Positions 15,577 through 23,585 are shown, numbered from the stretch's first letter. The stretch: 33,311 bases of DNA from an uncultured Gammaproteobacteria bacterium (GCA_947258715.1 CAMYJH010000015.1:1-33311), one strand, 5' to 3'. A program made the numbers and translations. The notes: generated from the letters alone by a model not told the origin.

Positions 15577-17728
15577 CGGCGCCCCGAAGCAGCATCCCGA
15601 GCAGCAGCCGGCTCAAGGATCGGTAAAGCTGCTGCGCGATGGGCTCCTTGCCGTGGTCGAATCTGACGAATACCCGCTTGCCGATGTGGGGTACGTCTAC
15701 AGGCTCGAAAATTTCGATGTCGAGTTGAAAGATCTTCTCCAGCGCTTTGGTGCCCCGGGAATCCAGAGGATCGATGGGAATGCGTCCACCGCCCGCCGCT
15801 CCAAGAACGTTGCTCGGAAGAAGATAGTTGGCGGCGGGAACCTCGCGCTTGATTTTTGCCGGCAGGCTTTCGTCAATCCGATCCGAGAACTTTGCCTCGA
15901 CCTCAAAAGTGCGCTGGCGCACCAGCGCGTACTCCCCTTGCTTAACGACGACACGCGCGGTGACCGGCAGCGCATCGGTGACATAGCCCAGCGTCTCGCC
16001 CTGATGCACGAATCGGCCGGGCAGATCTTCGGCACCCGGCACGACAAAGATCCCGGCGGTTGGGCTGCGAACGACGAGCCGGCCCAGGCGGTCTTTGGCG
16101 TCGGCCAGATCCGCTCGCACCGCCGCCATTTCTTCCTTGATCATCTGAGCCCGTACCCGGTCGACTCTACGCTGCGCGTTGTAGCGGACGGAAAGCTCTT
16201 TCAGCTGCGACTCGGTTAACTTCACGTTTACCGGCAGAAAGGGGTCTTCGGTTTCGAACAAGGGATCGCCTTGCTCGACGCGGCTGTTCGGCGTCGCCAG
16301 TATGCGCACGACGGTGCCGTCGATGGCGGCCTTCACCTGGGACTGCTCCGGAGGCCACACCACCCCCTCCGCCAGCGTCCGGCTCGGAACCGGGAGCAAA
16401 AAAAGCAGGCCCATGAGGGTGACGAAGATTAGAGAGGTTGTCACCACTGCGCGCACCCGATGGTGCCGGATCTGCGGACTCAGCAGCACGAATGAGATCT
16501 GTTTAATGATCGGGACCAGGACCTGGGTCACGATGATCCATCCCGCGAGCATCAAGCCGATGACGAAGAATTTTGTCGATATGAAGAGAAGGATGACGAA
16601 CAGGATGAAGAACCTGTAAAGCATGGAGGCGGCGCCGTAGACCAGTAACCAGCCGGTCTCGCTGGGCGCGGTCACCGGAGAACGCGCTTCTCGCACGCCA
16701 AACACATACCGAACGAACAGGTAAGAAAGATACTTCTTGGAGCGGGTGGCGAGATTGGGAATTTCCACCGCGTCGGCGAGCACGTAATAGCCGTCGAAGC
16801 GAAGCAGCGGGTTTCCGTTGAAAAAGATGGTGGACACGCCGCCGATCAGGATCACGTTGAAGGCGATCTCGCGCACGATACCCGGCTCCACGCTCAGCCA
16901 GATGAACAGCGCCACGGCGGCCAGAAAGAACTCGACGAAAATGCCCGCGGCGCCGACCAGCATGCGCTGACGCTTGTCCAGAAACGCGGATGCGGAAGAA
17001 CAATCGACGTAAGGAATCGGCATGAACACCAGCAACGTGATGCCCATTTCATGCACCTCGCCGCCCCAGATTTTTGTGGCGAAGGCGTGACCGAGCTCGT
17101 GCAGGGCTTTGAGAAGCGGGTAGGTCAGCGCCAATATCAACAGATTGGTGGGCGCCAGAGCGTGATCAGCCAGATTGTGGGTGAGCTCGGACCAGTGGCC
17201 CGCGGCCATGATCGCCGCCGCGCTGACGACGACGAGCCAGATCAAAGCGCCTGCCCAGGTGAACAAAGGATTGACCAGCGGCAGCCATCGTTCGAGCCGC
17301 TCGTCCGGATCGAGTAGCGGAAACTTGAGAAACAGCGGGCTCAGAAACCGCTGCTTCCAGTCCTTGCGTCGCTTGCTCTCGAATCGCCGAAACAGCTCCA
17401 GGCTGTCCGGCGGAACGTCGCACTTCAGAACGTCGCTGGCGTGAAGCTGACCTAAGAGCTGGATGATCTCATCTTGAGTGGGCGAGTCGTCGCCGAGCTT
17501 TTCCGATATTGCGTCCCAGATCTCTTGAACCGTGCGTTTCCCGTCCATCAGCCCGATCACCTGATGCACTGCTGAGGAAAAGCGAAAGTATCGCCCGGAG
17601 CTCTGGTCCTGAAGCACGAACCAGAGCACGCCTCGATAGTGGTGGCGATGGATTTGCGCGTGGGGACGAAGCTTCGGCTTCAGGGCCGCGACGCGATACC
17701 AGGAATTACTGTGGGTGGATTCAGACAC
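15569..17728 (-). CDS. PqqD-like / M50 site-2-type metalloprotease / HlyD adaptor fusion, polytopic membrane protein
   Basis: Three modules are visible. Residues ~20-105 resemble a PqqD/peptide-chaperone domain (YFRFSSAVHQVIGLMDGKRTVQEIW). Residues ~150-450 hold several membrane helices with the M50 zinc site HELGH (210-214) and the second motif N304-x2-P307-x4-D312-G (NGNPLLRFDG), so all expected metal ligands are present. Residues ~460-700 are a HlyD-like adaptor with lipoyl halves (AAIDGTVVRILA and VRSPTAGIFVV) and a coiled coil. YydH-type putative peptide zinc metalloproteases share this build. The gene starts 13 nt after the GAF-HlyD gene and overlaps the SecA-like gene by 8 nt. It could cut the membrane anchor of the giant protein, or serve as a non-proteolytic export component. 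The substrate is inferred only from context. Confidence 0.88.
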   Translation of the reverse strand: MSESTHSNSWYRVAALKPKLRPHAQIHRHHYRGVLWFVLQDQSSGRYFRFSSAVHQVIGLMDGKRTVQEIWDAISEKLGDDSPTQDEIIQLLGQLHASDVLKCDVPPDSLELFRRFESKRRKDWKQRFLSPLFLKFPLLDPDERLERWLPLVNPLFTWAGALIWLVVVSAAAIMAAGHWSELTHNLADHALAPTNLLILALTYPLLKALHELGHAFATKIWGGEVHEMGITLLVFMPIPYVDCSSASAFLDKRQRMLVGAAGIFVEFFLAAVALFIWLSVEPGIVREIAFNVILIGGVSTIFFNGNPLLRFDGYYVLADAVEIPNLATRSKKYLSYLFVRYVFGVREARSPVTAPSETGWLLVYGAASMLYRFFILFVILLFISTKFFVIGLMLAGWIIVTQVLVPIIKQISFVLLSPQIRHHRVRAVVTTSLIFVTLMGLLFLLPVPSRTLAEGVVWPPEQSQVKAAIDGTVVRILATPNSRVEQGDPLFETEDPFLPVNVKLTESQLKELSVRYNAQRRVDRVRAQMIKEEMAAVRADLADAKDRLGRLVVRSPTAGIFVVPGAEDLPGRFVHQGETLGYVTDALPVTARVVVKQGEYALVRQRTFEVEAKFSDRIDESLPAKIKREVPAANYLLPSNVLGAAGGGRIPIDPLDSRGTKALEKIFQLDIEIFEPVDVPHIGKRVFVRFDHGKEPIAQQLYRSLSRLLLGMLLRGAGV

Positions 17729-17741
17729 GAGCAGCGTGGGC

Positions 17742-19514
17742 CTAGGGCCACCAGCTCCAGATCCAAAGTCTGAGCCACGACGTCAGCTTGTGGGTCCAGA
17801 TCCAGAACAGTGAGCGCCGCTCCACCTCGATCTTGCCGACGCCCTGCATTCCCGGGCGCAGCAGTTTGGGCTCACCGTCGAGACGTGCTTCGACCCGGAA
17901 ATGATTGCGTCCGTCTTCAGCCACGGACACAGGCGTAATTTTCTCCACCATGAAGGCGATGCGCTCGCCGGGCACCGCGGAGAGACCCAGGTGGCCCCGC
18001 TGCCCCACATCCACATTCGAAATTTCCCGCTCGTCAACGTTCAAGATCAGGCGGTATGCGTCCAGCGGGGCGATCTCGAACAGAACCTGGCCGCGTTCCA
18101 CCGGGGAGCCGAGCGCCTGGCTCAGATCGCCGTTGACGATGATGCCGTCCAACGGGGCGGAGAACTGAGCGCGCGCGAGCTGCGCGTCCAGCAGCGCAAT
18201 CTGCGCGTCAGCCTGAGAAATCTTGGCATAGAGGATGCTCGCCTCGGTGCGATCGTGGGCGGCCAGCGCGCTGCGCGACTGCTTGATCAACTTTTCGCGT
18301 TCGCTGGTCCATTTGACGCGCTCCAGGCTCAGGTCTTTGTCATCCAGCCTGCCCAGTACGTCACCCGCCTGCACCAGATCTCCCGCGCGTGCGTTGGCCT
18401 CGACGATGTAACCATCCGCCGGTGCCACTACGACTCTTTGCACCGCGCCCTCTATCATCGCCGGCGCGGAAATCCGATAGTTTCCGCTTCCAAAAGTGAG
18501 AACAGCGACCACCGCAATGATTACGGCCGTCCAGAGCTTCAACAGCGGGTGACGCGGACCGAACAGTCGTTTGACATGGGTATTGAATGAATGTCCGGCC
18601 TTTGCCCCAAACCAGCGCTCCTGCTTGCGCTTGCTGTTCAGGATCGGCCCCAGCAGCGACACGATGGCTTCGCAAAGCTCCACCGTGGGCGGATCGAATT
18701 CCTGCTCGGTGTCCCTTTCGAAGGTCACGGCGCCGACAATCTCATCGGCCTCGGAGATCGGCACCGTGCAAATCGCGCTGCTGCTGTGTCGTCTTGCTAA
18801 CAGCGCATGCGCTTTGGTGATCTTGACCTGCCCGTTCGAGGCCGACGGAAAAACGATGATGGCACTCTGATCCAGTGCTTCGTCCATCGCCGTACCAATG
18901 TCGCGCAGCAGGTTGGTTTTATGACTGAAGCGCACGCTGTGAGAAAGCGCGTGCACCCGCATGTGCCGTCCGGCCAGGAATCCGAAGCTCACACGCTCGC
19001 AGGAAAGGCGACGCGCAAGCTCGGTGGCGGCCGCCATGGCGGCGGCGTGGAACCGCTCTTGCTCGATCACCGTGGCGACCAGCTCGAGAACGGTCATCAG
19101 TCGGCTGGTGACCGCGGAGGCCTCGCGCTGGACGATGAACTCGAGCCAGGAAACGCCCCACTGCAAAAGCTGCATTACGGCCCGCTGCTGAGTGTCGGTG
19201 CTCTCACTTTCTATCGCCGCCACGCCGAAAAGCTGGCCGTCGACCAGAATGGGGCAGGCCACTTCCAGCGCCGACTTGGCGCCGTTCGGCCGCACTTTCA
19301 CCACCGCATGGGATTTGTCCACGGCGAGCTCGGCCGCTGCCAGCAGTCCGGCCGCGGCTTCCGCCCCTTCGGGCCAGCACGCCGTCGGGGTCAGCTCGGA
19401 GTCCTCGGAGACGCCCAGGACCACCAGACCTCGCTTCACGCTGGGCACGATTTCGCACTGGCGCGCGAGCCAGGACGCCGCCAGGGTGTCGAATGTCAGG
19501 CGATCTTGGGCCAT
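17742..19514 (-). CDS. Double GAF domain protein fused to HlyD-type membrane adaptor
   Basis: The ATG at 19514 is chosen, giving 590 residues. The open frame extends 105 codons further upstream, but that part is Pro/Arg-rich and low in protein character. Residues ~5-130 and ~145-295 look like two GAF-type sensory domains (ACPILVDGQLFGVAAIES and ICTVPISEADEIVGAVTFE). One membrane helix follows (~327-342), then a HlyD-like region with lipoyl halves (VVVAPADGYIVEANARAGD and FSAPLDGIIVNGDL). The last 21 residues contain seven tryptophans (FWIWTHKL...WSWWP), possibly an interfacial anchor. Cytoplasmic sensing joined to a periplasmic adaptor is unusual and suggests that export is gated by a small-molecule or redox signal. 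It is the first gene of the cluster and is followed after 13 nt by the M50 fusion gene. Confidence 0.85.
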   Translation of the reverse strand: MAQDRLTFDTLAASWLARQCEIVPSVKRGLVVLGVSEDSELTPTACWPEGAEAAAGLLAAAELAVDKSHAVVKVRPNGAKSALEVACPILVDGQLFGVAAIESESTDTQQRAVMQLLQWGVSWLEFIVQREASAVTSRLMTVLELVATVIEQERFHAAAMAAATELARRLSCERVSFGFLAGRHMRVHALSHSVRFSHKTNLLRDIGTAMDEALDQSAIIVFPSASNGQVKITKAHALLARRHSSSAICTVPISEADEIVGAVTFERDTEQEFDPPTVELCEAIVSLLGPILNSKRKQERWFGAKAGHSFNTHVKRLFGPRHPLLKLWTAVIIAVVAVLTFGSGNYRISAPAMIEGAVQRVVVAPADGYIVEANARAGDLVQAGDVLGRLDDKDLSLERVKWTSEREKLIKQSRSALAAHDRTEASILYAKISQADAQIALLDAQLARAQFSAPLDGIIVNGDLSQALGSPVERGQVLFEIAPLDAYRLILNVDEREISNVDVGQRGHLGLSAVPGERIAFMVEKITPVSVAEDGRNHFRVEARLDGEPKLLRPGMQGVGKIEVERRSLFWIWTHKLTSWLRLWIWSWWP

Positions 19515-19931
19515 GGATATGCTCGTGCTCGCGGCAGCTGAAATCTGCCCCGTGTGTAGATGTCGGCACAGCGGGCGAATTTCTTTAATCGGAGGCCGGG
19601 CCGGGCCGCCGTTTTGCGGGGGCTGCGCGTCCGCATGCGGGCCTCGGCGGGTACCGGTCGCACCCAGAGGCGTCATCGAATCTGGGCAGCGGCCGCCGGG
19701 CGGGGACGGCCGGTGGCGGGAAGGAGGGGTCAAGAACGAATGTTCCCCGGCCAGAGCGGTATTGACTGCAATCGGGCGGCGACAAAAATAGAGGCAAATC
19801 GGTTGCGCACGGGAGCGCGGTCGACTCAATTAATTAAGGGCGCAGCCGTTGCCCCCGCGGCCTGAGTGGCGCTGGCTCCGCCGGAATAGCGCAAGAAATC
19901 AACCGTTTCCGCTACGGTCAGTCGCGATTGA
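19515..19931. other. Intergenic region upstream of the export operon
   Basis: About 417 bp lie between the stop of the helix-hairpin-helix gene and the chosen start of the GAF-HlyD gene. It should contain the promoter of the minus-strand cluster, but I cannot assign a convincing -35/-10 pair. A short AT-rich patch (AATTAATTAA, about 19828-19837) and a weak 5-bp hairpin (ACCGT...ACGGT, 19902-19918) are the only notable structures. The latter may end transcription of the upstream gene. Confidence 0.5.
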
Positions 19932-20795
19932 TCAAGGGTCGACGCAATCTGATTCATAAACGGCGCGGCACTCTGACTCGCGTCCGCGCACCACGCGCTC
20001 CCCCGCCAAAGGACCGCGGGTTTCGGTCACCACCGTGTGCTGGCCTTCGTGGTGCTCGTCATCGTAGTAGTACACCACCACCCAGTCCCGGGTGCGATTG
20101 AGCGCGTGGGCGCGGGGGGTATTTGAGAACAACACCGAGAAATGCCAGCCGTCGCGGGTAACATGCATCACCGGCAGCCAGGCCTTGCCTTCGGGGTTGA
20201 AGCGTTTGGGGGCGATGGTGGGCAGCTTGTCGGCCTTGGCTTTTTCACGGTAGTCGGCGTCCACTGCAAGCAGCAGCGGCACCGGGGGGCTCGGCGCGGC
20301 CGTTGCGTGAGGCGGCGCGCTGACCCGTTTGAGCGCCGAATAAAGGTGGTTTCGGATCGCGGCTGCGCGCCGGGGCCCGACGCCGGGCACCGCTTCCAGG
20401 CGGCCGTCGTGGGCGGCGACCTCCAGGGCCTCCAAAGTGTCCACGTCCAGCCGCTCGTGGATGCGTTTCGCGAGCTCCGGCCCCAATCCGGGAACGCTCT
20501 GGAAAAGGCTCACCGGATCGAGCTCGCCGCGGAGGCGATCGAGCAGCGTCCATCGGCCCCGGGCCACCATTTCAGCGATGGCGTTGGCAATGCCGCGGCC
20601 GACGCCAGGAAGCGCCATCAGCCCGTTCATGCCCTCGCGCTCCAGGATCTCGCCAACATCCGGCTCGAGACCGGCGAGCATTCCCGCCGCCCGGCGGTAA
20701 GCGCTGACGCGAAAGGGACTCGCCTGCTGCTTTTCCAGCAGGCTCGCGGCTTCTTCCAGCCGCTCGCTGATTTGTCGATTCAAGGCGGCTGTCAT
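19932..20795 (-). CDS. Stand-alone helix-hairpin-helix protein resembling the N-terminus of PolX/pol beta family
   Basis: Residues 1-155 match the 8-kDa-like and HhH region of X-family DNA polymerases. PFRVSAYRRAAGML (27-40) is followed by three hairpins: LPGVGRGIA (62-70), VPGLGPELA (101-109) and VPGVGPRRA (136-144). The family uses this region to bind DNA at gaps or 5'-phosphate ends. The polymerase palm and PHP exonuclease domains are missing. A ~110-residue C-terminal domain follows after a Pro/Ala linker, with ADKLPTIAPKRFNPEGKAWLPVMH and a YYYDDEHHEGQHTVVTE segment. I do not recognise that domain as an enzyme. It is probably a DNA-binding protein of unknown role, possibly in repair. It is encoded upstream of the export cluster but separated by about 417 nt, so it is not obviously co-transcribed. 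Confidence 0.8.
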   Translation of the reverse strand: MTAALNRQISERLEEAASLLEKQQASPFRVSAYRRAAGMLAGLEPDVGEILEREGMNGLMALPGVGRGIANAIAEMVARGRWTLLDRLRGELDPVSLFQSVPGLGPELAKRIHERLDVDTLEALEVAAHDGRLEAVPGVGPRRAAAIRNHLYSALKRVSAPPHATAAPSPPVPLLLAVDADYREKAKADKLPTIAPKRFNPEGKAWLPVMHVTRDGWHFSVLFSNTPRAHALNRTRDWVVVYYYDDEHHEGQHTVVTETRGPLAGERVVRGRESECRAVYESDCVDP

Positions 20796-20923
20796 CGTCC
20801 GGCCCGCAACGATTTTGGTACCCTTGGCGAAGCGGACACCAACGCCACTCCGATGAACGTTTGACCGCCGCCGGGATCTAAAGTATCAAGGCACGACGCT
20901 TGCGTTGCGTAGGGAAGCGTTCT

Positions 20924-21271
20924 GTGAGAGAGCAGATTATCGAGATGCTCGATTTCCCGCGAATGCTCGTTCGCTCGGATATCGACTTCGAAAACTGTAC
21001 CCACGCGGGCAACTTCGCGCCCGGCGATCCGGTTTGCGCCGACTGCGCCAGCCGGCTCGAGTGCAGCTGGCTTTACCATAATGACGATTTCTCGGGCCTC
21101 AGAGAGAAGCGGCTGCCCCATCTGGTGAAGGCGCTGGAGTTCGCGCTGATCTTCGTCGAAGCGTCGTCTTTTCGCGCCGGCCACCGGCCGAAACAACGCT
21201 GCCCGTGCGAAGTGTGCGCATGGCTGTATAAAGCACGCGAGCTGCACGAAGAGGTTGGGCGTTCGGCGTAA
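20924..21271 (+). CDS. Small cysteine-rich protein of unknown function
   Basis: The 115-residue product starts at a GTG preceded six nt upstream by AGGGAAG, which decides this start over a TTG at 20900 and an ATG at 20945. It holds a CADCASRLEC segment near residues 43-52 and a C-terminal CPCEVC, a likely metal-binding or redox-active cysteine set. There is no signal peptide and no recognised catalytic motif. It is divergent from the helix-hairpin-helix gene across about 128 nt and convergent with the HSP20 gene. The opposite strand carries a longer open frame, but that frame reads like a shadow (Arg/Pro/Ala-rich with no motif). Function is unknown; a zinc-binding regulator or adaptor is possible. 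Confidence 0.65.
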   Translation: MREQIIEMLDFPRMLVRSDIDFENCTHAGNFAPGDPVCADCASRLECSWLYHNDDFSGLREKRLPHLVKALEFALIFVEASSFRAGHRPKQRCPCEVCAWLYKARELHEEVGRSA

Positions 21272-21354
21272 CGCCGTTGCCGTTAATGGGCAGGGGTCGG
21301 CCCTCATCGGCTTTTCAATCCCCTTAACGCCTGAATCGAGAGCAATCGATGCTG

Positions 21355-21858
21355 TCAGCTCCCGCGTACCTCGATGCGGCGGATTTTGGCATCTGACCGC
21401 CGCGGCAGCGTGATGCGCAGCACGCCGCGCTTGTATTGCGCTTTGACGTCGGAATCGCTTACCGCCACCGGCAGCTCGATGGCGCGCTCGAAACGGCCGT
21501 AGGCACGCTCCATCACGTAGTAGCGGCCGTGAACGGATTCCCGCTCGACCTTTTTCTCCCCTCGAATCACCAGTACGTCATCCGCCAGGTGAATGTCGAA
21601 GCTGTCCTTGCTCATGCCCGGAACTTCCACCGCGACGTGTACCGATTCGTCATCGACGCTGATCTCGGCGGCGAGCACGCCCCAGCGCACGCCGTCGCGG
21701 GCCACTCGGTCTTCGGGGGTTTCGACGCCGGCTCCCGCGCGCGGTAGGTTAAACCGCGTCAGCGCGCTGCCGGTGCGTTCCACCAGCTCGTTCCAGCCTT
21801 CGCTGATGCTATCCAAGGCGCGGGAAAAGCCGGATCTGAGTTGGCGCAAAGTGCTCAT
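21355..21858 (-). CDS. Small heat-shock protein, HSP20/alpha-crystallin family
   Basis: This is an ATP-independent holdase chaperone that binds unfolding proteins in the cytoplasm. Its 167 residues comprise a variable N-terminal arm (1-~60) and an alpha-crystallin domain (~63-155) with VHVAVEVPGMSKDSFDIHL, DVLVIRGEKK and the family signature GVLRITLP (145-152). The C-terminal tail is short (IRRIEV, an I-x-I/V-like anchor). The ATG at 21858 is preferred because AAGGAG sits 9 nt upstream, whereas the in-frame GTG at 21867 directly abuts that site. It is divergent from the cytochrome c gene, with two palindromes between them that may control it. Confidence 0.95.
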   Translation of the reverse strand: MSTLRQLRSGFSRALDSISEGWNELVERTGSALTRFNLPRAGAGVETPEDRVARDGVRWGVLAAEISVDDESVHVAVEVPGMSKDSFDIHLADDVLVIRGEKKVERESVHGRYYVMERAYGRFERAIELPVAVSDSDVKAQYKRGVLRITLPRRSDAKIRRIEVRGS

Positions 21859-21930
21859 AGCCGTCACTCCTTTATCTCTTCAAAACATAGACTTGCGTTA
21901 TCCCGTTTACCCGCACATCAGGATACGCGG

Positions 21931-21970
21931 CCGACTGACGTCGGAGTTGACGCAGATCAGCTGCGTCAAC
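21931..21970. promoter_or_regulatory. Two adjacent palindromes in the HSP20/cytochrome c divergent region
   Basis: CCGAC-TGAC-GTCGG (21931-21944) is followed immediately by the perfect 10-bp inverted repeat GTTGACGCAG-ATCAG-CTGCGTCAAC (21946-21970). They lie in the intergenic region between two divergent genes, about 73 nt upstream of the HSP20 start. That position fits an operator or a structured 5' leader better than a terminator. No T-tract follows. The binding protein is unknown. Confidence 0.5.
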
Positions 21971-22057
21971 TGAATGCGCGGTTTCAATGTGGTGACGGGA
22001 ACGGCCCGGTTCAATCCAGGTGGAACAGGACATCGCCGAACACGGGAGCGGACAAAG

Positions 22058-22633
22058 ATGACCGATTGCCTAAAGCCAAAACGACAGGGAGGGTGGGGTT
22101 TGATCGCCATGTTGGCGCTGCTCGTTGTTGCCGGCGGCGCCATCGGCGCGGCTGCCGGCTCCAAACCTGAGCCGGAGCCGGCTTACCCCGACATGTGGAA
22201 CCCGGACTGGCTGCTGCGGGACTGGTGGGATCTGGACCCTTTGGCGCCCGAACGACGAAAACGCATGGCCCGCCATCAGCACTTCATGGACCACGGCGTT
22301 CCGGACGAGTACCGGGGCGAGCGCAATCCGTTCTCGGTTTCGCCCGAAGTGGTTCGCGAGGGGCGAGTGCTTTATGCGGCCCATTGCCAGAACTGTCATG
22401 GCCGGGTCGGCATGGGCGACGGAGATGCGGCGCTTGCGGTCAATCCTTCGCCGGCGCTGCTGGCGTTTTTGATTCAAACGCCGCTGGGCGTCGACGAGTA
22501 TCTGATGTGGTCCGTATCCGAGGGCGGCGCACTTTTCGGCAGCGATATGCCGGCGTACAAAGATCGCCTGAGCATCGCCGAGATCTGGAAAATCATCGCA
22601 TACATGCGTGCGGGATTTCCGCGCGCGGAATGA
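22058..22633 (+). CDS. Membrane-anchored or secreted class I cytochrome c
   Basis: The 191-residue product starts at ATG 22058, with GGGAG about 10 nt upstream. An N-terminal hydrophobic segment (~12-35) acts as a signal anchor or signal peptide. The haem c motif is CQNCH (110-114), and Met164 in SDMPAY is the likely distal ligand. Between the anchor and the haem domain is an unusual Trp/Asp-rich stretch (DMWNPDWLLRDWWDLD) and a charged linker. It should carry single electrons in the periplasm, but the partner is not evident because no oxidase or dehydrogenase is nearby. It begins a plus-strand run and is followed after 14 nt by the zinc-ribbon gene. Confidence 0.9.
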   Translation: MTDCLKPKRQGGWGLIAMLALLVVAGGAIGAAAGSKPEPEPAYPDMWNPDWLLRDWWDLDPLAPERRKRMARHQHFMDHGVPDEYRGERNPFSVSPEVVREGRVLYAAHCQNCHGRVGMGDGDAALAVNPSPALLAFLIQTPLGVDEYLMWSVSEGGALFGSDMPAYKDRLSIAEIWKIIAYMRAGFPRAE

Positions 22634-22647
22634 GTCGAGGAGCAGTT

Positions 22648-22863
22648 ATGAACAGGCTGGACCTAAACCCCGGGCACTTGGCCCACCACGAAGACTGGGA
22701 AGGAGAACACGCGGCGTTCACCTGCCCGGCGTGCGAGAAAGTATTCATCGTGACCGGCGCGCTGCATGATGGCGAGCGCGCATGCCCGAACTGCGGCAAG
22801 TGCATGGGCCACGTTCAGGGCCGTCGTGAGAGCGGAGGTGCCGCCTGGCTCGAATGGGAGTAG
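22648..22863 (+). CDS. Small zinc-ribbon protein
   Basis: The 71-residue product starts at ATG 22648 with GAGGAG just upstream and only 14 nt after the cytochrome c stop. Two CxxC pairs (CPAC 26-29 and CPNC 46-49, plus Cys52) are spaced as in a rubredoxin-like or zinc-ribbon knuckle. There is no signal peptide, so it should be cytoplasmic. A longer open frame in the same phase extends upstream through the cytochrome gene, but that portion is a shadow. Its role is not recognised; metal binding or a regulatory interaction with its operon neighbours is plausible. Confidence 0.75.
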   Translation: MNRLDLNPGHLAHHEDWEGEHAAFTCPACEKVFIVTGALHDGERACPNCGKCMGHVQGRRESGGAAWLEWE

Positions 22864-22907
22864 TAGCATACGGGCTGACGCGATTTCACGACCAAAGGAG
22901 GGCGAAA

Positions 22908-23465
22908 ATGCCGCAGGAATTCCTGGGCGATCGAAGAAAGGCGCTGGAAGAATCATTCTTCAGCAAGGAAAACGAGAAGCTGCGACAGGCGCTCAGGAAA
23001 AAAGAGGCAATTCAGGAAAAAGAGCACGCGCTTGCAAACATTTCGGGCATCCACGACGAGTCGGTGCTCAGGCATCTGGTGGCGTTGAACATCGGCGCCG
23101 ACACTCTGACCGCGCTGACGATGGTGCCTCTGGTACAGGTGGCCTGGGCCGACGGCGGCGTAGACGAGAAAGAGCGTGCGGCGATCCTGGATGCCGCTGG
23201 GGACGTCGGCGTGAAAAAGGGAAGCCCGAGCGCCGATCTGTTGGAGGAATGGCTCAAGTTCAAGCCCGATCGGGAAATACTGAAGGCGTGGAGAGAGTAC
23301 GTGGAGGCGCTGACCGACACGCTCTCTGCTGAGGAAGGCAAGAAGCTCCGCTCGGCGCTGCTGACTCTGAGCCGCGCCGTGGCGGAGGCGTCGGGCGGCG
23401 TTCTCGGCTTTGGCGACAAGATCTCCAAGGCGGAACGGGCGTTGCTGGATGAGCTCGAGGGCTGA
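22908..23465 (+). CDS. TerB-like (tellurite-resistance TerB fold) cytoplasmic protein
   Basis: The 185-residue product starts at ATG 22908 behind a strong AAAGGAGG site seven nt upstream. This overrides an earlier in-frame ATG at 22854 that lies inside the preceding gene. The N-terminal ~45 residues are highly charged and helical (KENEKLRQALRKKEAIQEKE). The rest is helical, with VQVAWADGGVDEKERAAI (77-94), the acidic first-helix-pair signature of TerB-like proteins, and a second related segment (ALTDTLSAEEGKKL). TerB domains are thought to bind metal and to participate in stress or membrane-linked complexes. There are no other ter genes nearby, so tellurite resistance is not implied. Confidence 0.78.
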   Translation: MPQEFLGDRRKALEESFFSKENEKLRQALRKKEAIQEKEHALANISGIHDESVLRHLVALNIGADTLTALTMVPLVQVAWADGGVDEKERAAILDAAGDVGVKKGSPSADLLEEWLKFKPDREILKAWREYVEALTDTLSAEEGKKLRSALLTLSRAVAEASGGVLGFGDKISKAERALLDELEG

Positions 23466-23585
23466 AGCGAAGTTCAGGTCCTTGATGTGGACAATGCGCT
23501 CGGCGACGGCAGAAAAAGCGCGGGTCGTCGGGAGCGAGGCTTAAAAAGCAGTTTCATCTCGCGCTCACGTTCTGCGGTGGTACAC

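Noticed and set aside
19515..19829. N-terminal extension of the GAF-HlyD frame up to 19829
   Set aside because: The extra 105 residues are Pro/Arg/Gly-rich without domain features; the GAF domain begins just after the ATG at 19514.
20792..21307. Minus-strand 171-codon frame opposite the Cys-rich gene
   Set aside because: It overlaps the start of the helix-hairpin-helix gene, shows no motif and has shadow-like composition; the plus strand has a better start and cysteine motifs.
22195..22647. Upstream extension of the zinc-ribbon frame through the cytochrome c gene
   Set aside because: The extension is the +1 reading of the cytochrome coding sequence; the ATG at 22648 has its own ribosome site.
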